Below are positions 14,478 through 22,390 of a stretch of DNA of 29,746 bases, one piece after another. Under the pieces are notes generated by a model. That model did no database searches. It saw nothing but the letters and a program-made list of their open reading frames with translations, and was not told the origin of the DNA. A program made the translations under genes and the position numbers. Location: assembly GCA_035550595.1 (NCBI GenBank), contig DASZOV010000162.1, positions 1-29,746 of the forward strand, written 5' to 3'. The DNA is from CALFMR01 sp035550595 (GTDB lineage Bacteria > Acidobacteriota > Vicinamibacteria > Vicinamibacterales > SCN-69-37). The first letter of the stretch is position 1, and every line of letters begins with the position of its first letter.

Positions 14478-14936
14478 ATGCGGCTCAAGACCAGCTACAG
14501 CGCGCGTGAAGTCGCCGCGCTCACCGGACTCACCGCGCGCCAGCTCCAGGGCTGGGACGAGACGCGTGTGTTCCAGTCCGCCATCGCACCGCGCCGCACG
14601 AGCCAGGGCGGATTCACCGAACGGCGGTATTCGCCAGTCGACGTCCTCGAACTCGTCGCGCTCGCCGAGCTGCGTCGACGCGGCTTCACGCCCGCCGTCC
14701 TGCGTCAGATGATGGACACGCTGCGCGAGTACTTCCGCCGCCGCCTGTCCGAGACGCTCGACGACGCCGGCGACCTGCGGCTTCTGACCGACGGTCGCGG
14801 CTTGTTCCTGCGGACGCGGCAGGGCCACATCTTCGACCTGCTAGTCGATCCGCAGCAGCCACTCGTGACCGGCGACGGTCTTCCTCTCACACCCGTCGTC
14901 GGGCGGGCGAAAGCCAAACGCCGAAAAAAAAGTTAG
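14478..14936 (+). CDS. MerR-family transcriptional regulator
   Basis: This 152-residue protein has an N-terminal MerR winged helix: SYSAREVAALTGLTARQLQG WDE, then a wing with GGFTERRYSPVDVLELVALA and a helix ELRRRGFTPAVLRQMMDTLR. The second part (about 85-135) is a small unidentified domain with RLLTDGRGLFLRTRQGHIFD, and the C-terminus is basic (AKAKRRKKS). No cysteine cluster typical of metal-sensing MerR proteins is present, so the inducer is unknown. The gene converges on the BMC shell gene, their stops being 11 bp apart. Control of a neighbour is possible but not shown. Confidence 0.8.
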   Translation: MRLKTSYSAREVAALTGLTARQLQGWDETRVFQSAIAPRRTSQGGFTERRYSPVDVLELVALAELRRRGFTPAVLRQMMDTLREYFRRRLSETLDDAGDLRLLTDGRGLFLRTRQGHIFDLLVDPQQPLVTGDGLPLTPVVGRAKAKRRKKS

Positions 14937-14947
14937 AAATTCGCGCT

Positions 14948-15253
14948 TCAGACGATCGGGAACGTGTCCTCGAGACCTTCGACCGGGCGGGGGATGACGT
15001 GGACGCCGACGAGCTCGCCGACCTTGCGCGCCGCGGCGGCACCGGCATCCGTTGCGGCTTTGACCGACGCGACGTCACCGCGGACGATGGCCGTGACGAG
15101 ACCGGCGTCGACTTTCTGCCAGCCGACGAAGACGACGTTGGCCGTTTTGACCATCGCGTCGGTGGCTTCGACCATGCCGACGAATCCTCGCGTCTCGACC
15201 ATTCCGAGCGCCTCGCCCGGAAGCGCGCGCGCGTCCTTCTGCTGCGGTGCCAT
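14948..15253 (-). CDS. Bacterial microcompartment shell protein, BMC-H (single BMC domain)
   Basis: This 101-residue protein contains one full BMC domain of the CcmK/PduA/EutM type: EALGMVETRGFVGMVEATDA, then VKTANVVFVGWQKVDAGLVT, AIVRGDVASVKAATDAGAAA, and VGVHVIPRPVEG. Such proteins form flat hexamers that build the shell of protein organelles and pass small molecules through a central pore. The pore loop reads KVDAG where PduA and EutM have a KIGSG-like loop, so an acidic residue may line or flank the pore; this is inference from the alignment. I chose the ATG at 15253 because the domain follows soon after and a -10-like TACAGT lies nine bases upstream. No vertex protein, second shell protein or enzyme of a microcompartment is in the window, so it is an orphan here. 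Confidence 0.9.
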   Translation of the reverse strand: MAPQQKDARALPGEALGMVETRGFVGMVEATDAMVKTANVVFVGWQKVDAGLVTAIVRGDVASVKAATDAGAAAARKVGELVGVHVIPRPVEGLEDTFPIV

Positions 15254-15262
15254 AGGGACGGA

Positions 15263-15291
15263 ACTGTAGCAGATCCGGGCGTCAGCGTCAG
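15263..15291 (-). promoter_or_regulatory. Possible promoter of the BMC-H gene
   Basis: On the minus strand CTGACG (15291-15286) and TACAGT (15268-15263) have a 17-bp spacer, each matching four of six consensus bases. The start codon lies nine bases past the -10, implying a nearly leaderless message. If real, the shell gene is transcribed separately from the DUF1501 gene that ends here. Confidence 0.35.
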
Positions 15292-16517
15292 AGGAATCCA
15301 AGCGGCGCGCCGGGCGTATGACCGGGGAAGACGGCCGCGACGTTCGTCACGCCGAGATGGCCGCGTGCGGCTTCGGCGAACACGTCGCGGAAGTCCGTCG
15401 TGACCGCGAGGTCCCGACCTTGCCAAAGCTGTTCGCGCGCGAGACCCGGCCAGTGGCCATAAACTTTGCCGCCCTTCACCGGACCGCCGAGCACGAGCAT
15501 CGCGTTGCCATGTCCGTGATCGGTGCCGCCATCCCCGTTCTGCCGCACCGTGCGGCCGAATTCCGACATCGTGACGAGGACGACGTCCGCCATGCGATCG
15601 CCGAGATCCTGCGCGAAGGCCGCGAGGCCGCGCGCGAAGTCGTCGAGGCGCGATGCGATCTGTCCGTTCGCGCCGCCCTCGTTCACGTGGTGATCCCACT
15701 GGCCGAGTTCGGCGAACGCGACCTCGAGCCCGAGATCGGCCTTGATGAGCGCGGCGATCTGCCGCACGGCGTCGCCGAAGCCGGAGCGCGGATATTCGGC
15801 GCCGTGCTCCGGCGGCTGCTGCCCGGGACGGACGGATCGAAGCAGCGCCATCGCGTCGAATGCCTCGCGCGCGGTCGGCGTGAGCAGAGTGTCGGCGGCC
15901 TGCGCGTATTCGGCTTCGAACGCCCCTGCGGCACTGCCGTTGCCCGTGCCGCCACGCACCGCGAACGCGTCGAGCCGGCCGATCGCGAGCGCGGGTTCAG
16001 CGCCCTCGAGCGAACGCGGCAGGCGTGGCGCGAGCGCGACGGCGCGGAACGGCGTCGCGCGCTCATGTTCCTGCGCGTGCAGGCAGCGGTTCAACCAGCC
16101 GTCGCGCGTGTTCTTCACGCCCGGCGTGCCGGTCTCCATGTAGTCCTGCGCGTCGAAGTGCGATCGCGTGTCGTCGGGCGATCCGCAGGCGTGGACGATG
16201 GCCAGTTCGCCGCGCTGGAAGAGCGGCGCGAGCGGCGCCATGCGCGGGTGGAGACCGAAGAAGCCGTCGAGATCGATGGCGCCGTCGGGCGTGCCAGGTT
16301 TGGCGATGGCAATCGCCGGCCGGCTTTCGTAGTAGGCCGCTTCGCCGTGCGGGACGACCATGTTGAGGCCGTCGACGGCGCCGCGCTGGAAAACGGCGAC
16401 GAGCACCTTGCGACGTGCGTTGGCCGCACCCGCCGCGGCAGCGACGAACCGCGGCGTGAAGCCGAGGCTCACGAGCGCCAGACTGCCATTCTTGAGAAAG
16501 ACGCGGCGGGTCATCAT
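15288..16517 (-). CDS. DUF1501 protein with Tat signal
   Basis: This 409-residue exported protein starts MMTRRVFLKNGSLALVSLGF, a twin-arginine signal (TRRVFLK) with a hydrophobic core ending near AAAAGA. The mature part has the DUF1501 landmarks: VLVAVFQRGAVDGLNMVVPH, AIVHACGSPDDTRSHFDAQD, ELGQWDHHVNEGGANGQIAS, VVLVTMSEFGRTVRQNGDGG with TDHGHGN, and GGKVYGHWPGL. The fold is related to alkaline phosphatase/sulfatase enzymes, and the Asp/His-rich clusters suggest a metal site; the substrate is unknown. TGGAAGG just before the ATG pair at 16517/16514 gives the ribosome-binding site. It follows the DUF1800 gene by 26 bp, the conserved pairing of these two families, so the products probably work together outside the cytoplasm. 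Confidence 0.92.
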   Translation of the reverse strand: MMTRRVFLKNGSLALVSLGFTPRFVAAAAGAANARRKVLVAVFQRGAVDGLNMVVPHGEAAYYESRPAIAIAKPGTPDGAIDLDGFFGLHPRMAPLAPLFQRGELAIVHACGSPDDTRSHFDAQDYMETGTPGVKNTRDGWLNRCLHAQEHERATPFRAVALAPRLPRSLEGAEPALAIGRLDAFAVRGGTGNGSAAGAFEAEYAQAADTLLTPTAREAFDAMALLRSVRPGQQPPEHGAEYPRSGFGDAVRQIAALIKADLGLEVAFAELGQWDHHVNEGGANGQIASRLDDFARGLAAFAQDLGDRMADVVLVTMSEFGRTVRQNGDGGTDHGHGNAMLVLGGPVKGGKVYGHWPGLAREQLWQGRDLAVTTDFRDVFAEAARGHLGVTNVAAVFPGHTPGAPLGFL

Positions 16518-16543
16518 GAGGCACCTTCCATGGCTGGCGAACG

Positions 16544-18367
16544 TCAGCGACGCTGGAACTCCGGCGAGCCGAGCGCGAGGGCGACGAGCAGATCGGGTCG
16601 ATCCGCGCCGGCGAGCGCGGCCCGCGTGGCATCGGACGCATCGCCGGCGAGCAGCGTGTCGATCACGTGTTCGCGAGATGCGGCCGACACGTCCGGCGCG
16701 AGCGACGTGACGTCGACGTGGATCGCCTGCGACCGTGGTGGTCCCGATCCCAATTGCGCTCGGCCTCGGCCACGCACGGGTTCGCCAGCACGGCCATCTG
16801 CGGGACGCGGGCGGGCTGACGATGGACGGCCGATCCCGACGAGGTCCGCCGCGACGTTGAGCCGCTGAACCAGCGAGCCGGCACTGAGCCAGGCATCGGC
16901 CGTGTCCGCGTAGCCGGTTGGTGGCTCGCAGCCGTAGAGCGGCATGCCGAGCGCGCGCAGTGCCGTTGCCATGGGTTGCGTGTCGACGATGTCGGCGCCC
17001 GTCGTGCGCACGGTGGAGACGACGAGCTCGAGCGGCGTCTTGATCTTCGCGCGGTATGCCGACGGCGCGAAGAACTCGGGCGACGTGATGATGGTGCGCA
17101 CGACCTCGCGCAGGTCGCCCTTCGTATCGAGATAGGTGCGCGCCGCGCGATCGACGAGCGCGGCTGGTGGATCGTCGGCGACGAAGCGCTGCGCCAGTTC
17201 GTAGGCGAGGTGATGTGCGGTTGCCGGGTGACGCGCCAAAAGATCCAGCGCGCGCTCGCCTTCGGCCTCGCCTTGCGGCGCGAGCGTGACGCCGAGGAAT
17301 CGCTTGACGCCGTTGTCGTGCAGCGCTGCGTGGAAGATGAAGCCTCCACCCTGGCGCGGTCGATCGATCGACCATCCCGTGAAGATCCGCGCCAGGGCCA
17401 CGACGTCGTCCTGCGTGTAACCGCCATCGACGCCGAGCGTGTGGAGTTCCATCAGCTCGCGCGCGTAGTTCTCGTTCAGTCCGTGCGCCTGCTTCGCGCG
17501 CGCCGCCTGCGCTGCTTGTGCGGCCTGGAGGCGCGCGGTCGCGCGTTGCCGTGCGACCGGCGACAGTCGCGGATCGTTCAGCCGCGCGAGGACGTCCGGT
17601 GGAATCGAAGGGGTCGCGTCCGGCGAGGCGCTCTGCCAATTGTCCAGATAAAAGAGCATCGCCGGGCTGTGCGCGACCGCGCCGAGGAGATCGCGGAAGT
17701 GGCCGAGTACGTGCGGGCGGATGACGTCGCGCTCGTACGCCGTGAGGTACTCGCGTACGACGCCCTTGCCCGAGTAGACGTTGAAGTGGTTCAGCCAGAA
17801 GTCGGTCAGCACCTCTTCGAGCTGGCGATCCGACAACGTCGCACGGAGGAGACGCGCGCGCGTGAGTTCGTCCAGAACGGAGGCAGCCGTTCGACGCGCG
17901 TCCTGAAGGGCAGGGGACGCGGCAGCACCCGCTCGCTCCGGCGTCGCCGCAGACGACGGAGCGGCGTCCGACATGGTCATCGCATCGCGCGGCGGCGCCG
18001 CAGCCGCGCGGCGTTGCGCCTCGATGAGCGGCGCGAAGTACTTGGACGTGAGCTCTTGCGGGCTGAGCTTCAGCGTGTCGAACGTTGCAAGCCGCGCGTC
18101 GACGGCCGAGTCGTCGATGCGTCCGGGATGAAGCTGCTGGTCGATATAGGCACGGAGGCCCATGGCGCGGACACGGTCGACGTCGCCCGGCCGCGGGCCG
18201 AACGCTATCCGATTCAGGACGTGCGTGATGACTCGTCCGTCTGGCTTGTCGGGGATGCCGTTCGCCGATGGCCCGGCACCGGCCATTGGCGCGGCCAGGA
18301 CCGCGACGGCGATGGCGACGGCCACGAACCCGGCCCGCCACTGAGAGACACGTGGAGCGGCTCGCAT
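16544..18367 (-). CDS. Exported DUF1800 protein
   Basis: This 607-residue protein has an N-terminal signal or anchor (FVAVAIAVAVLAAPMAGAGP) and then the DUF1800 domain. Signature parts are HVLNRIAFGPRPGDVDRVRA with MGLRAYIDQQLHP, LTDFWLNHFNVYSGKG, LNENYARELMELHTLGVDGG with YTQDDVVALARIFTGW, and TIITSPEFFAPSAYRAKIKT. The family function is unknown; it nearly always travels with DUF1501, as here. A Pro/Arg/Gly-rich segment (SSARPRPADGRAGEPVRGRG) sits in the C-terminal part and may be a local insertion. An in-frame TTG at 18373 exists; I chose the ATG at 18367. The inner region from about residue 120 to 160 is also Ala-rich and probably a loop. Confidence 0.9.
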   Translation of the reverse strand: MRAAPRVSQWRAGFVAVAIAVAVLAAPMAGAGPSANGIPDKPDGRVITHVLNRIAFGPRPGDVDRVRAMGLRAYIDQQLHPGRIDDSAVDARLATFDTLKLSPQELTSKYFAPLIEAQRRAAAAPPRDAMTMSDAAPSSAATPERAGAAASPALQDARRTAASVLDELTRARLLRATLSDRQLEEVLTDFWLNHFNVYSGKGVVREYLTAYERDVIRPHVLGHFRDLLGAVAHSPAMLFYLDNWQSASPDATPSIPPDVLARLNDPRLSPVARQRATARLQAAQAAQAARAKQAHGLNENYARELMELHTLGVDGGYTQDDVVALARIFTGWSIDRPRQGGGFIFHAALHDNGVKRFLGVTLAPQGEAEGERALDLLARHPATAHHLAYELAQRFVADDPPAALVDRAARTYLDTKGDLREVVRTIITSPEFFAPSAYRAKIKTPLELVVSTVRTTGADIVDTQPMATALRALGMPLYGCEPPTGYADTADAWLSAGSLVQRLNVAADLVGIGRPSSARPRPADGRAGEPVRGRGRAQLGSGPPRSQAIHVDVTSLAPDVSAASREHVIDTLLAGDASDATRAALAGADRPDLLVALALGSPEFQRR

Positions 18368-18546
18368 ATGCAATTGGACTGGCCGCGCGGCACCGAGGAT
18401 AGCTGGAATCCTGTGCCCGCACGGCCATCCCTTCCATGCGGCTGCCAGCCCGTGTCGTCCCGTTTTGCAGGATTTGCGCCACGCCGCGCGCCTGCTCGGC
18501 CGACGCTCCCGTTCAAATCAACGAGCCACGCCTCGTCGCGCCGTCC

Positions 18547-18586
18547 ACTTCTGGCTTCTGTCTTCGAACTTCTGACGTGCTCTTAC
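18547..18586 (-). repeat. Dispersed 40-bp repeat, copy B (inverted relative to copy A)
   Basis: Read on the minus strand this segment starts GTAAGAGCA and differs from 13990-14029 at 3 of 40 bases. Its first bases contain the TAA stop of the membrane protein gene at 18583, so the repeat has been fixed exactly at a gene end. Confidence 0.85.
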
Positions 18587-19086
18587 ACGTAGGCCGCGGT
18601 TGCCATGAGGATGAGGGTGATCGCGAGGAGGATGGCGAGCAGTTTGGCGGCCGCCCGAGCGCGGGCGCGCAGCGCGGAGGCTTGAGCGAAGAGGCGCGCG
18701 CGCTCGGCTTCCGGCGCTGTGGCGGCCGTTGCAGTGATCGCGGCCGCGCGCTTCATCGACCGGCCGACGACCGATCCGCCGAGGACCGCGGCGATGATGC
18801 CGAGCACACCGCCCAGGCCGAACGCCATGCCCGCATGCGTGCGGCTGATCACCGGATTGAAGCCCGCCGTGTAGCGCCAGTACAGCCAGAAGCCCGACAG
18901 CACCGTCAGACCCGCAATCGCGCCGAACGCGACCAGGAGCCGGTGCCGTTCCAGACCTGCCGCCACTTTCGCGCCGTCTGGGCCCGCCTCTTCCATCGCC
19001 GGCATCAGGAAATACGCCATGAGTACGGCGAAGCCGAACCACAGCGCGCCGAGGAGCACGTGGAGGGCGCGAATCGTAAGATACAT
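18583..19086 (-). CDS. Four-helix integral membrane protein, possibly CopD/DUF2269-like
   Basis: This 167-residue protein starts at the ATG at 19086 with MYLTIRALHVLLGALWFGFA, which resembles the 'RxLHVLxGxxWxG' opening of CopD-like and related small membrane families with a heme- or metal-associated His. Four membrane helices are predicted by eye at about 6-28, 49-70, 85-108 and 147-166, with an Ala/Arg-rich loop (115-145) that may be cytosolic. SGFWLYWRYTAGF follows helix 2 and RTHAGMAFGLGG opens helix 3, giving a second conserved-looking His. I cannot assign a substrate. It is divergent from the MFS gene and its stop codon is part of a dispersed repeat. Confidence 0.72.
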   Translation of the reverse strand: MYLTIRALHVLLGALWFGFAVLMAYFLMPAMEEAGPDGAKVAAGLERHRLLVAFGAIAGLTVLSGFWLYWRYTAGFNPVISRTHAGMAFGLGGVLGIIAAVLGGSVVGRSMKRAAAITATAATAPEAERARLFAQASALRARARAAAKLLAILLAITLILMATAAYV

Positions 19087-19198
19087 AGGCTGGACCGGGT
19101 CACAGGATAGCGCAGCGCCCTGATGCCGCCAAGCGCCGTGCGTCGTCGACGCCTCCGCCGGATGCATACAAGGCGCCCGTCCCACCCGACCGCATCCT

Positions 19199-20476
19199 GT
19201 GCTGTCATCGCTTCGCTTTCGAAACTTCCGCCTTCTCTGGATCGGGCTGGGCGTGTCGTTCACCGGCACGTTCGTTCAGCAGACCGCGATCCTCTGGCAC
19301 GTGTCCTTACTCGTGCCGCCGGGCCAGAAGGGCCTCGCGCTCGGCCTCGTCGGCCTCGTCCGTGCAGTGCCGGTCATCATCTTCTCGCTCATCGCCGGCC
19401 TCGCCGCCGACGTCGTCGATCGCTGGACGCTGATGCTCGCCACGCAGATTGGCGGCACGATCGTGGCCGTGCTCCTGGCCGCGCTCGCCTTCGCGCACGT
19501 TCAGGTCGTGTGGCCGTTGTACGTGCTGGCCGCCGCCGGGGCAGCAATCGGCGCGTTCGATCCCCCCTCGCGACAGTCGATGGTCGCGATGCTCGTCCCT
19601 CGCCACGAGCTGTCGAACGCCATCAGCCTGAGCACGGCGATGATGCAGACCGCCTCGGTCGCGGGCCCGGCTGCCGCCGGACTGCTCATCGCGCAGTCGA
19701 GCGTCGGTTGGGCCTACGTCGTCGACGCCGTGTCGTTCTCGGCGGTCATCGTCGCGCTCCTGCTGATGCGCGACGTGCCGAAGACGGATCGATCGACCGT
19801 GCACGCGCGCGATCAGTTCTCGATCGCCGCCATTCGCGAGGGCCTGTCCTTCGTCTTCCGGGAGCCCGTCGTGCGGTCGACGATGCTCATCGACTTCTTC
19901 GCGACGTTCTTCGCGTCCGCGACCGCGCTCCTGCCGATCTTCGCGCAGGACATCCTGCACGTCGGCGCGACCGGCTACGGACTGCTGTCAGCAGCCCCAG
20001 CGGTCGGCGCGGTCCTGGCCACGGTCGTGATGATGGCGATCGCGCCGCGCATCGCACGCCAGGGCGTTCTGCTGCTCTGGGCGGTCGTCGCCTACGGACT
20101 CGCGACGATCGCGTTCGGCGTGTCGACGGCGTTCTGGATGGCGTTCGTCGTCTTCGCGCTGACCGGCGCGGCTGACGCGGTGAGTACGGTCATCCGCAAC
20201 GTCATGCGTCAGCTCGAGACGCCTGACGCCATGCGCGGACGCATGGTCGGCGTGAACATGGTGTTCTTCATGGGCGGCCCGCAGCTCGGCGAGCTCGAAG
20301 CGGGGCTGGCGGCGCAGTGGATCGGCGCACGATTGTCGGTCGTGACCGGCGGCGTCGGCTGCCTCATCGCGACGGCCGTCATCGCGGCCGTCACGCCCGC
20401 GCTCACGCGCTACCGGCCCAACGTCTCGCGGCCGGTTGCGGAGGCGCCGCCCGCGGACCCGGTGTCGGGATCCTGA
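19199..20476 (+). CDS. MFS transporter, EntS-like exporter group
   Basis: This is a 425-residue major facilitator protein with twelve hydrophobic segments. The start LSSLRFRNFRLLWIGLGVSF is the standard opening of the MFS_3/EntS-like group ('LRxxxFRxLWxGxxxSxxG'). The loop 2-3 motif is seen as GLAADVVDRWTLML, and GAFDPPSRQSMVAMLVPRHE with LSNAISLST is the typical helix 4-5 region. Members export siderophores, drugs or other small molecules; the substrate here is unknown. Translation begins at GTG 19199; I see no strong ribosome-binding site. The last 67 bases overlap, antisense, the end of the gene at 20410. The neighbour upstream is divergent, so the gene has its own promoter somewhere in 19087-19198. 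Confidence 0.88.
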   Translation: MLSSLRFRNFRLLWIGLGVSFTGTFVQQTAILWHVSLLVPPGQKGLALGLVGLVRAVPVIIFSLIAGLAADVVDRWTLMLATQIGGTIVAVLLAALAFAHVQVVWPLYVLAAAGAAIGAFDPPSRQSMVAMLVPRHELSNAISLSTAMMQTASVAGPAAAGLLIAQSSVGWAYVVDAVSFSAVIVALLLMRDVPKTDRSTVHARDQFSIAAIREGLSFVFREPVVRSTMLIDFFATFFASATALLPIFAQDILHVGATGYGLLSAAPAVGAVLATVVMMAIAPRIARQGVLLLWAVVAYGLATIAFGVSTAFWMAFVVFALTGAADAVSTVIRNVMRQLETPDAMRGRMVGVNMVFFMGGPQLGELEAGLAAQWIGARLSVVTGGVGCLIATAVIAAVTPALTRYRPNVSRPVAEAPPADPVSGS

Positions 20477-21063
20477 TCCGGATCCGCAACGGCCAGGTGC
20501 AGCCGCTCGGCGAACGTTCGCATCGCGCGGATCTGATCCTCGCGGAACGTGACGTCGAAGCCGAGCACGTTCGCGGCGAGCGTGCGCGCGCCGGCGATCC
20601 GCTGATATTCGGCCGGCGTGATCTCCGCGATGCCGTTCTCGATCGGCGCGCCATCAGGTGAACTGTCGACACGCAGCCGGCCATCGAGATTGAGCACGGT
20701 GTGTTCGTGCGCGGCGTTCTCGATCGTGAACGTGAGCGTCGACGTGCGCACGATGCTGGGATTGCCCATGGTCGGCGTGCCCACCTGCACGGAAACTGCG
20801 GCCGGCGGCGCGTTGCGCGCGGCGCGGCTCACGTGCGCCGTGAACGCCACGAACATGACGCCCGTTGGTCCCGCAGGCTGAAGACCCAATCCGAGCTCGT
20901 CCTGCCGAGCGCCATCGTCGGGATGCGTCCACGTTTCGAGATCGGCCCAGTTGGCGCGCAGGCCTGCCACCAGTTGCGCGTGGACGGTCGTGATGAACGG
21001 AACGAACAGCGCCGCGGCGGCGAGACCCGCAAGACCGACGAGAACGGCCGGCGCTCGTTTCAT
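20410..21063 (-). CDS. Secreted or membrane-anchored protein of unknown function
   Basis: This 217-residue protein starts MKRAPAVLVGLAGLAAAALF followed by VPFITTVHAQ, a signal peptide with a likely cut after VHA. The mature part contains a beta-rich stretch VMFVAFTAHVSRAARNAP and STLTFTIENAAHEHTVLNLD GRL, then an alpha part ITPAEYQRIAGARTLAANVL. I do not recognise the family. The ATG is 2 bp after the stop of the DUF486 gene, so it is the third gene of a hydrolase-DUF486 operon. Its final 22 codons run antisense over the end of the MFS gene, and those residues (PDQDPDTGSAGGASATGRET) look like low-complexity tail, so the true stop could be the result of a lost earlier one. Confidence 0.68.
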   Translation of the reverse strand: MKRAPAVLVGLAGLAAAALFVPFITTVHAQLVAGLRANWADLETWTHPDDGARQDELGLGLQPAGPTGVMFVAFTAHVSRAARNAPPAAVSVQVGTPTMGNPSIVRTSTLTFTIENAAHEHTVLNLDGRLRVDSSPDGAPIENGIAEITPAEYQRIAGARTLAANVLGFDVTFREDQIRAMRTFAERLHLAVADPDQDPDTGSAGGASATGRETLGR

Positions 21064-21065
21064 GA

Positions 21066-21407
21066 TCACGCCCGGAAGATGAAGAACACGGCGCCGACCA
21101 GGCACAGCCCGGCCCACAGGTAGTCGAGCTTGAACGGCGCGCCCATGTACAGCATCGCAAACGGCACGAACACGGACAAGGTCACGACTTCCTGGATGAT
21201 CTTGAGCTGCGACAGCGTGAGCGCCGTGTAGCCGATCCGATTGGCCGGCACCTGGAACATGTACTCGAAGAACGCGATGGCCCAGCTCAGGACCGCCGCG
21301 ACGTACCACGGCCGATTCCCGAGCGTGCGCAGATGGCCGTACCACGCGATGGTCATGAACAGGTTCGACACGATGAGCAGCAGGACGGTGCGGACGACGA
21401 CGGGCAC
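21066..21407 (-). CDS. DUF486 (DMT-superfamily) membrane protein
   Basis: This 113-residue protein has four hydrophobic helices and the DUF486 signature: LLLIVSNLFMTIAWYGHLR, SWAIAFFEYMFQVPANRIGY, LTLSQLKIIQEVVTLSVFV, and YLWAGLCLVGAVFFIFRA. The family is a half-size relative of drug/metabolite transporters and its substrate is unknown. I chose GTG 21407 because AGGAGG (21418-21413 on the minus strand) lies five bases upstream and overlaps the stop of the hydrolase gene, which implies translational coupling. The conserved VRTVLLLI opening also begins there. Confidence 0.9.
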   Translation of the reverse strand: MPVVVRTVLLLIVSNLFMTIAWYGHLRTLGNRPWYVAAVLSWAIAFFEYMFQVPANRIGYTALTLSQLKIIQEVVTLSVFVPFAMLYMGAPFKLDYLWAGLCLVGAVFFIFRA

Positions 21408-21417
21408 GGGGCCCTCC

Positions 21418-22347
21418 TCAGCGGGTGATGCCGGCCACGGCAGTCGGGCCGAGATAGCGATCGAAGAATCCAACGACGCGACGTTCGTATTCCGCCGGGC
21501 GCGCCGTGTCGAACGCGGCATGGCCGACGCCCGGGTCTTCCCACAGCTCCTTCGGCTCGCCGGCCGCGGCGTAGAGCTTCCGTCCGCTGTCTTTCGAGAT
21601 GACGATGTCCTTGCCGCCCTGCATCAGGAAGACGGGCCGCGGACTGATTCGGCCGATCCATTTCGTCGCGTCGATGTCGCTCGCGCGGAATCCGCCTTCG
21701 CGCTCGGCCCAGAAGGTGATGAGCGGCGCGAACGGAAATGCCGGCAGACCGGTGAAGTACTTGACGCTCGTCGCCACCGTGTCCGACAGCGACGAGAACG
21801 CCGCGTTGGCGACGACGGCCGCGATCTTCGGATTCTGGGCGGCGTACTGAATCACCAGCGAACCGCCCATCGAGTTGCCCAGGATGCCGATGCGATTCGG
21901 ATCGACGCCCGGCTCGGTGAGCGCGAAGCGATACCACGCCTCGAGGTCGGCCATCTCCTTCACGCCGAACGTGATGAGCGTGCCGTCGCTGAGGTCGTGC
22001 GCGCGGACGCTCGTGATGAGCACGCCGTAACCGTGGCGGCTCAGCATCGCCGCCTCGTTGAGCATCTCGCCGCGTTGTGACTTGTAGCCGTGCTGGGCAA
22101 GGACGAGCGCGCCGTTCTTCGTCGGCACGTACCAGCCCACGAGCTTCAGGCCGTCCGCGGTCTTGACCGACACGTCGTCGTAGACCATGCCGTAGTCGAT
22201 GGGCCGTTCGTGCGGCAGCTCGCGCGTGGCGATGGGATTCGTGAGGAGTCGATGGGCCTCGGCGCGGGCCTTCCACACGAGGCCGGCCGCGGCGATGACG
22301 ACGAGGAGAGCAATGGCGAGGAGGACTCGCCTGAACCAGCGCTTCAT
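21418..22347 (-). CDS. Alpha/beta hydrolase with N-terminal membrane anchor
   Basis: This 309-residue protein starts MKRWFRRVLLAIALLVVIAA, one uncleaved-looking membrane helix after a basic head. The hydrolase domain has the oxyanion strand ALVLAQHGYKSQRGE, the nucleophile elbow GILGNSMGGS with its Ser, the acid in FLMQGGKDIVIS, and the catalytic His in PGVGHAAFD. The layout matches the Bem46/YqkD-like serine hydrolases attached to membranes; the substrate is unknown, probably an ester or peptide-like bond. It is the first gene of an operon with DUF486 and a secreted protein. It begins 43 bp after the end of the adenine methylase gene on the same strand. Confidence 0.88.
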   Translation of the reverse strand: MKRWFRRVLLAIALLVVIAAAGLVWKARAEAHRLLTNPIATRELPHERPIDYGMVYDDVSVKTADGLKLVGWYVPTKNGALVLAQHGYKSQRGEMLNEAAMLSRHGYGVLITSVRAHDLSDGTLITFGVKEMADLEAWYRFALTEPGVDPNRIGILGNSMGGSLVIQYAAQNPKIAAVVANAAFSSLSDTVATSVKYFTGLPAFPFAPLITFWAEREGGFRASDIDATKWIGRISPRPVFLMQGGKDIVISKDSGRKLYAAAGEPKELWEDPGVGHAAFDTARPAEYERRVVGFFDRYLGPTAVAGITR

Positions 22348-22390
22348 CGGGTCGCGCGCACCGCTCGTCGTGGCACGTCGTCATTATCGA

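Noticed and set aside
16740..16860. A possible pair of compensating frameshifts in the C-terminal part of the DUF1800 gene
   Set aside because: The Pro/Arg/Gly-rich segment could be read in other frames, but none gives a better DUF1800 match and the frame stays open to a proper end, so an insertion or loop is simpler.
15288..18482. A single 1064-residue minus-strand frame covering the DUF1501 and DUF1800 region
   Set aside because: Only its last 409 residues are DUF1501; the rest is out of frame with the real DUF1800 gene and lacks conserved sequence. The Tat signal and ribosome-binding site at 16517 set the true start.
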